The position numbers and the translations under genes were made by a program. Positions 59,869-64,000 of a stretch of 64,000 nucleotides of DNA are shown here, in pieces. The notes under the pieces were generated by a model. That model saw only the letters and a program-made list of their open reading frames with translations. It searched no databases and was not told where the DNA came from. The stretch covers positions 28,481,422 to 28,545,421 of the forward strand of contig NC_135141.1 of assembly GCF_051014445.1 (NCBI RefSeq). Reading direction: 5' to 3'. Origin of the DNA: Colletes latitarsis (lineage: Eukaryota > Arthropoda > Insecta > Hymenoptera > Colletidae). Within the stretch, counting starts at the first letter, position 1. Each line of letters begins with the position of its first letter.

Positions 59869-62800
59869 TTTTGAGCCACTGTTACAATTTATATCGTCGT
59901 TTGATTTGTTTTTAATGTTTTTGGAAATTTTTTCAGCTAAAAAACGAAGCCTGCTTCAGCGAGTCGAAGCTTTTTATTTCTCGAATTTGTAATGAAATTA
60001 TTACCTTCTGCTCTGTTTCCCAACATCTGCTTCCTTAGTTTAATTAAACTTCCAGCTAAACAAAGTAGTTCCGGCTGGCGAAGTCACCGGGCGTTTTTAC
60101 AGCGTCCGCGTTCTTTAGTTTTATTGAAGATTATGTTGACGCTCTCCCGGCAGAATGTAACCGGGAGTTCTTGTAGCAGGTGAGAAAATATTCTCGACGT
60201 TTAGGAGGTGTTTTTCAGGTATACTTGATTCTCATCGTAGTTCAAGGGGTTGTTTTCTTCGCCATAGCACCGGCTCCAGGACCGTTTCAAGTGCTTTTAA
60301 AAACGAGGCGTACAATTTTTTAGAACGAGCAATCGGGGAGATTTATAATAGCAATTCACGGTTTAAATTAGACGCAATTTCAATTGCAAATGCTTTACCA
60401 AATCTTCGCCAAAAATTCTAATATATTTAACGAATTCATCGTAGGTTTCTCGAGTCGTGTTTTTAAATTACACTGATAGAACTTTTCGAAATTAAAGAAT
60501 TACTATTTGCTAAGTATTCCATTATTTCAATTCTTTAATTTCATAACAAAGAATGTTTGTTATCCTTTCATAATTTACCTACGCTGTCCAACAATACTTG
60601 CAAAAAAATTCCAGTTTAAATCAATTTCCCCCCGATCGTCATCCGTCATTTTTATAGTCACAAGCGCGCCAAGTTCGCCCAGACTCCGCCTCTTCGCGAA
60701 CAAATTTCAATGAAAACAGCCCGTTATTATCTAAGCGTAGCTCGAGCTAGTTCGAAGTCACCGGAAGTGGGTCAAGAGGGACGACTCATTCGATTATAAG
60801 AGGGGCCGATTCCGCCGGAATGACCAGCTTAACTGGCCGTTCCACGACGCGGCACCTGAAGATTCTTAAAACTGCAATTCGCATAAGAATGAACGAGCCC
60901 GTGTGCACGCGAGCCCGGAATAATTTCATACCGCCATTCCGGTAAGTAAGAGTCCCGCGAGCCGTTTTACGAATTTCATCGACCATGAGAAGACGAACGC
61001 GAATCTTGGACGTCGTTCGTCGCGTCAGGTCCAAACTTATATTAAATTGCAACCACCGTTTTATTTAACGCCAAATTACGGGCAAATTTTATTCGTCAAT
61101 CTCTAAAATTGTTCGTACAACGTACGACTTTCGGAGCGATTTATCTGATTTTTGGAACGAATCTCCCCACAATTTTTCGTACACTCCCGAGCAATTCGTT
61201 ATTTCCGGTTTCGAGTACCATTCTTGCCGTTAAAATAAAAGGTAATCGTGTTTTGTAACCGTACGACAAAATTAAACAATTCAAACTCGAGCCTGAAAAT
61301 TTAGCGACAGAGGAACGAAAGAAAGTGGCGTAAGGCGATTTTTAAACCGCGATTCGACGTCGCTAGCTGCGGTGAAACGATGCTGCACGTCGCCCTTTAA
61401 CGATGCAATTCGGTGGAACGTTACCCGAACGGAAGAGAGAAAGCAGACGAGCAAGAAACTATGTTCTACATTTCCCCATCGAACTTTCTGAGAAGTTGCT
61501 TGCCAGTTCGGAGGCGGACGAATAATGACGGGCCATTAAGGATCGAACAAATATAAATTCTTTCGTTGCGCGAGGGAGCCTCGATACGCTGGAAAGTCTC
61601 TCGTCCTAGGAATAGGATAACGTTCGAATAATTCGCGACGTCTCCACCGACTCTAATTTTGTCTTTCGTGTGATTTTATTTTGAATAATTTTGTCTTTTA
61701 ACGCTGGAACTACCTACAATGTATTTACTCGTACCGCAGAAATTAAAATGACAGACCCGCGACGAAGTGTACAACGCGATGGAAATGAATGTTTATTCAT
61801 TCTCTTGTAGAATGGCAATTTTTTGCAATTTTTATTAGACATCAGAGATCATTTTGAACCACTTCCGGTAGTTCCAGCGTTAAACCACTCGGTCCTACAA
61901 GGTAAGATTTTCTGTAGACTATTTTGTCTATTAAACCAGCTCTGGACAGCTTGTAAATATATCAGATAAATCGAGGATGTCCAAAATATAATAGATAATA
62001 TAATACGTTTCTCTAGCCTCGGTTTTAAATTCCAATCTCGCCCCCTTCCATCTTTCTTTTTGTCTCTACTCCCAATCCAATATTTAATTCTTAGAAGTAC
62101 GAGATAAATTTGCGACGAATCTAAATTTGAAATGAAATTTTTAATTTCGTTCGGATAAAATAAATGAATCGCAATTCATTTCGAAACAAAGAAATATCTG
62201 CCCCCTGTAAAAATGTTTCGCGTACCACGAAATGACCAAGAGACGCGTCTCGATGTTCGAAAGTCGTGCTACGAGGCGTCGAACGACGCGAATGGGGTGA
62301 AATCGTCGGCCTTGGACTCGAGTTCCCCGGAAGTCGGCGAACGTCGAACGTCGAACGTCGAGCGACAGAAATAAAAGGAAAGTATCGCGGGAACGAGGAC
62401 GGGGTCTCGAAATTCTCCGCGAAAGAGCGTTTCCGTGGTGTGGTGTGGTGGGGGAACAGTGTGGGGGAGAGAATAATTTAAAGAACGGGATTCCCATGAA
62501 GTGCGAAGTCCCTCTCTTACCGGAGGCAGCACATCCCCAAACCGGATCAGCGCGCGAAGGGGAAAACTTTTTTGGAACAACGAGAGGGGGGTTCCAAAGT
62601 ACGTACTTCCCCAGTCGTAAATCTGCGCGGAGGAGGGGGAGGATCGCGGGAAGATTGAAAGAGGTCGAGAAGATTCGGCGAAAGAAGAGAAACGAATCGG
62701 AGAAGGCTCCCAAACGGAGAAACTTTCTTTTACTCGTCGTGGCCTCTCGTTGGCCGCGATCGTGGGATAAAGGGGAGAGAACGAGAACAAGAAAGAGGAA

Positions 62801-62933
62801 GATCATCGGGGAAAGGGGAGAAGACCGCGTATCGATACAGAGAATATAAAGAGACCGACGTTTTAGCAAAGATAAACGCGGAGAGAGCTTTGGAGAGAGA
62901 ATCATACAGTGTATAGTGATATTACAGTGTATA
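59869..62933. other. unique DNA, no gene assigned
   Basis: Moderately GC-rich at 60700-61060 and AT-rich elsewhere. It ends in the purine-rich segment listed separately. No protein domain, RNA gene or array is recognised. Confidence 0.45.
62250..62905 (+). other. purine-rich segment
   Basis: The plus strand is dominated by G and A, especially from 62450 on. The complementary pyrimidine-rich minus strand therefore stays open for 254 codons (62141-62905). That translation is low-complexity Ser/Arg/Pro/Phe with no domain, and a second minus frame (62269-62790) and a plus frame (62445-62849) are open over the same bases. Composition explains the open frames better than coding does. Confidence 0.55.
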
Positions 62934-64000
62934 TAGGGTGTTCAGCCACTCGAAAATTGTAATGTTTCATTGAAATGTATTCACTATTGTTAGAGTTACG
63001 GCTGTTTGAAGATTGGACCATTTTGATGGGTTTTTTCTAACTTTACGGGGTCGAGGAACAACTTTTTCAATATTCTTAGAATTTCTATATATTCTTCACT
63101 AAAATATGCGTTATTTGCTTTTTCAAACATTAAAATCGTCCAATCTGTTCGGGAGTTATGATATTTTAAAGATTTGCATGAAATTTCAGTGAAACATCTC
63201 GATGGTATGGTCAGACATTACATTTTCGGTAAGGAATTTTTTTCTCGAAACTGGGTGGGATTTTGGGGGTATGTCTAATGACCAAAAATGATTGTAATTA
63301 ACCCCTGAAACCCAAAATAATTTTTTTAGCACAATTTGACATTTTTTAATTTTGTCGAAAAATTTCACACCTTCTCGAATTTTTTTCTAGAAAATGCGCA
63401 GAATTTCGAGGGTATGTCTATTCACCAAAAATAATTGTAATTAACCCCCGCAACTGAAAATAATTTTTTTAAAATGATTTGAAATTTTTTAATTTTGTCG
63501 AAAAATTTCACAGTTTCTCGAATTTTTTTCTAGAAACTGGATAGGATTTCGGGGGTATGTCTAATGACCAAAAATTATTGTAATCGACCCCTGCAACTAA
63601 AAATAATTTTTTTAAAATGATTTGAAATTTTTTAATTTTGTCGAAAAATTTCACAGTTTCTCGAATTTTTTTCTAGAAACTGGGTAGGATTTCGGGGGTA
63701 TGTCTAATGACCAAAAATTATTATAATTGACCCCCGCAACTGAAAATAATTTTTTTAAAATGATTTGAAATTTTTTAATTTTGTCGAAAAATTTCATACA
63801 TTCTCGAATTTTTTTCTCAAAATTGGATAGGATTTCGAGGGTATATCTATTCACCAAAAATGATTGTAATTAACCCCTGAAACCCAAAATAATTTTTTTA
63901 GCACGATTTGAAATTTTTTAATTTTGTCGAAAAATTTCACATCTTTTCGAATTTTTTTCTAGAAAATGCGCAGAATTTCGAGGGTATGTCTATTCACCAA
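62934..64000. mobile_element. CAGGGTG-family transposon, cut by the window edge (copy H)
   Basis: Starts TATAGGGTGTTCAGCCACTC, then jumps into the core (ATTGAAATGTATTCACTATT, AGCATTAAAATCGTCC-like text), so about 300 bp of left-side sequence is missing. It continues through at least five ~142-bp minisatellite units to the end of the window. The right terminus lies outside. Confidence 0.82.

Noticed and set aside
62141..62905. 254-codon minus-strand open frame, the longest in the window
   Set aside because: It lies in purine-rich DNA where stop codons are rare on the complementary strand. Other frames are open over the same bases, and the translation is low-complexity without a domain.

Overview
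This is a window of eukaryotic, probably insect, nuclear DNA. It is AT-rich and packed with satellites. It contains no open reading frame that I recognise as a protein, and no tRNA or rRNA gene that I can support. Four things suggest a hymenopteran such as a bee: the AT-rich base composition, the many unrelated tandem arrays, a family of short DNA transposons with a CAGGGTG...CACCCTG terminus, and interstitial tracts of the 11-mer TTAGGTCTGGG. From memory, TTAGGTCTGGG resembles the modified telomere motifs described in some Hymenoptera. The species cannot be fixed from the sequence.

Layout: 1-5.6 kb is unique DNA with a GC-richer island near 2.2-3.2 kb. A 164-bp satellite lies at 5.6-6.7 kb. 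Members of the transposon family (intact, truncated or solo end) lie at 9.3-10.4, 13.6-13.8, 14.0-15.5, 28.1-28.7, 35.8-37.0, 43.0-43.7, 56.6-57.8, 59.4-59.8 and 62.9-64.0 kb. A macrosatellite of five ~551-bp units at 16.3-19.0 kb carries a telomere-like tract at each of its four internal junctions. Other arrays lie at 21.6-23.4 kb (172-190 bp period), 24.8-26.7 kb (~129 bp) and 40.0-41.1 kb (~200 bp). The stretches between them look like ordinary intergenic or intronic DNA.

The outstanding region is about 45.8-54.2 kb. Tandem 460-490 bp units at 52.3-54.15 kb include two with textbook heat-shock elements (six and eight perfect alternating nGAAn pentamers). On the minus strand each unit has a conserved splice donor, and three of four have a conserved acceptor. 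This reads as a repeated heat-shock promoter plus alternative first exon. Further plausible minus-strand exons lie at 52226-52322, 50982-51092 and 49942-49997. About 4-5 kb downstream is a higher-order array (47.18-48.73 kb) with about 27 copies of an 11-mer, TCGCAAC(G/T/A)CTA on the plus strand, interleaved with AAACGCGA motifs, palindromes and hairpins. Five 52-nt modules inside it hold two 11-mers exactly 41 nt apart.

My main inference is that this is a heat-inducible, repeat-bearing long noncoding RNA gene. Its organisation resembles Drosophila hsr-omega or the human satellite III transcripts of nuclear stress bodies. The elements are visible in the sequence. The transcript, its strand and its heat response are predictions.
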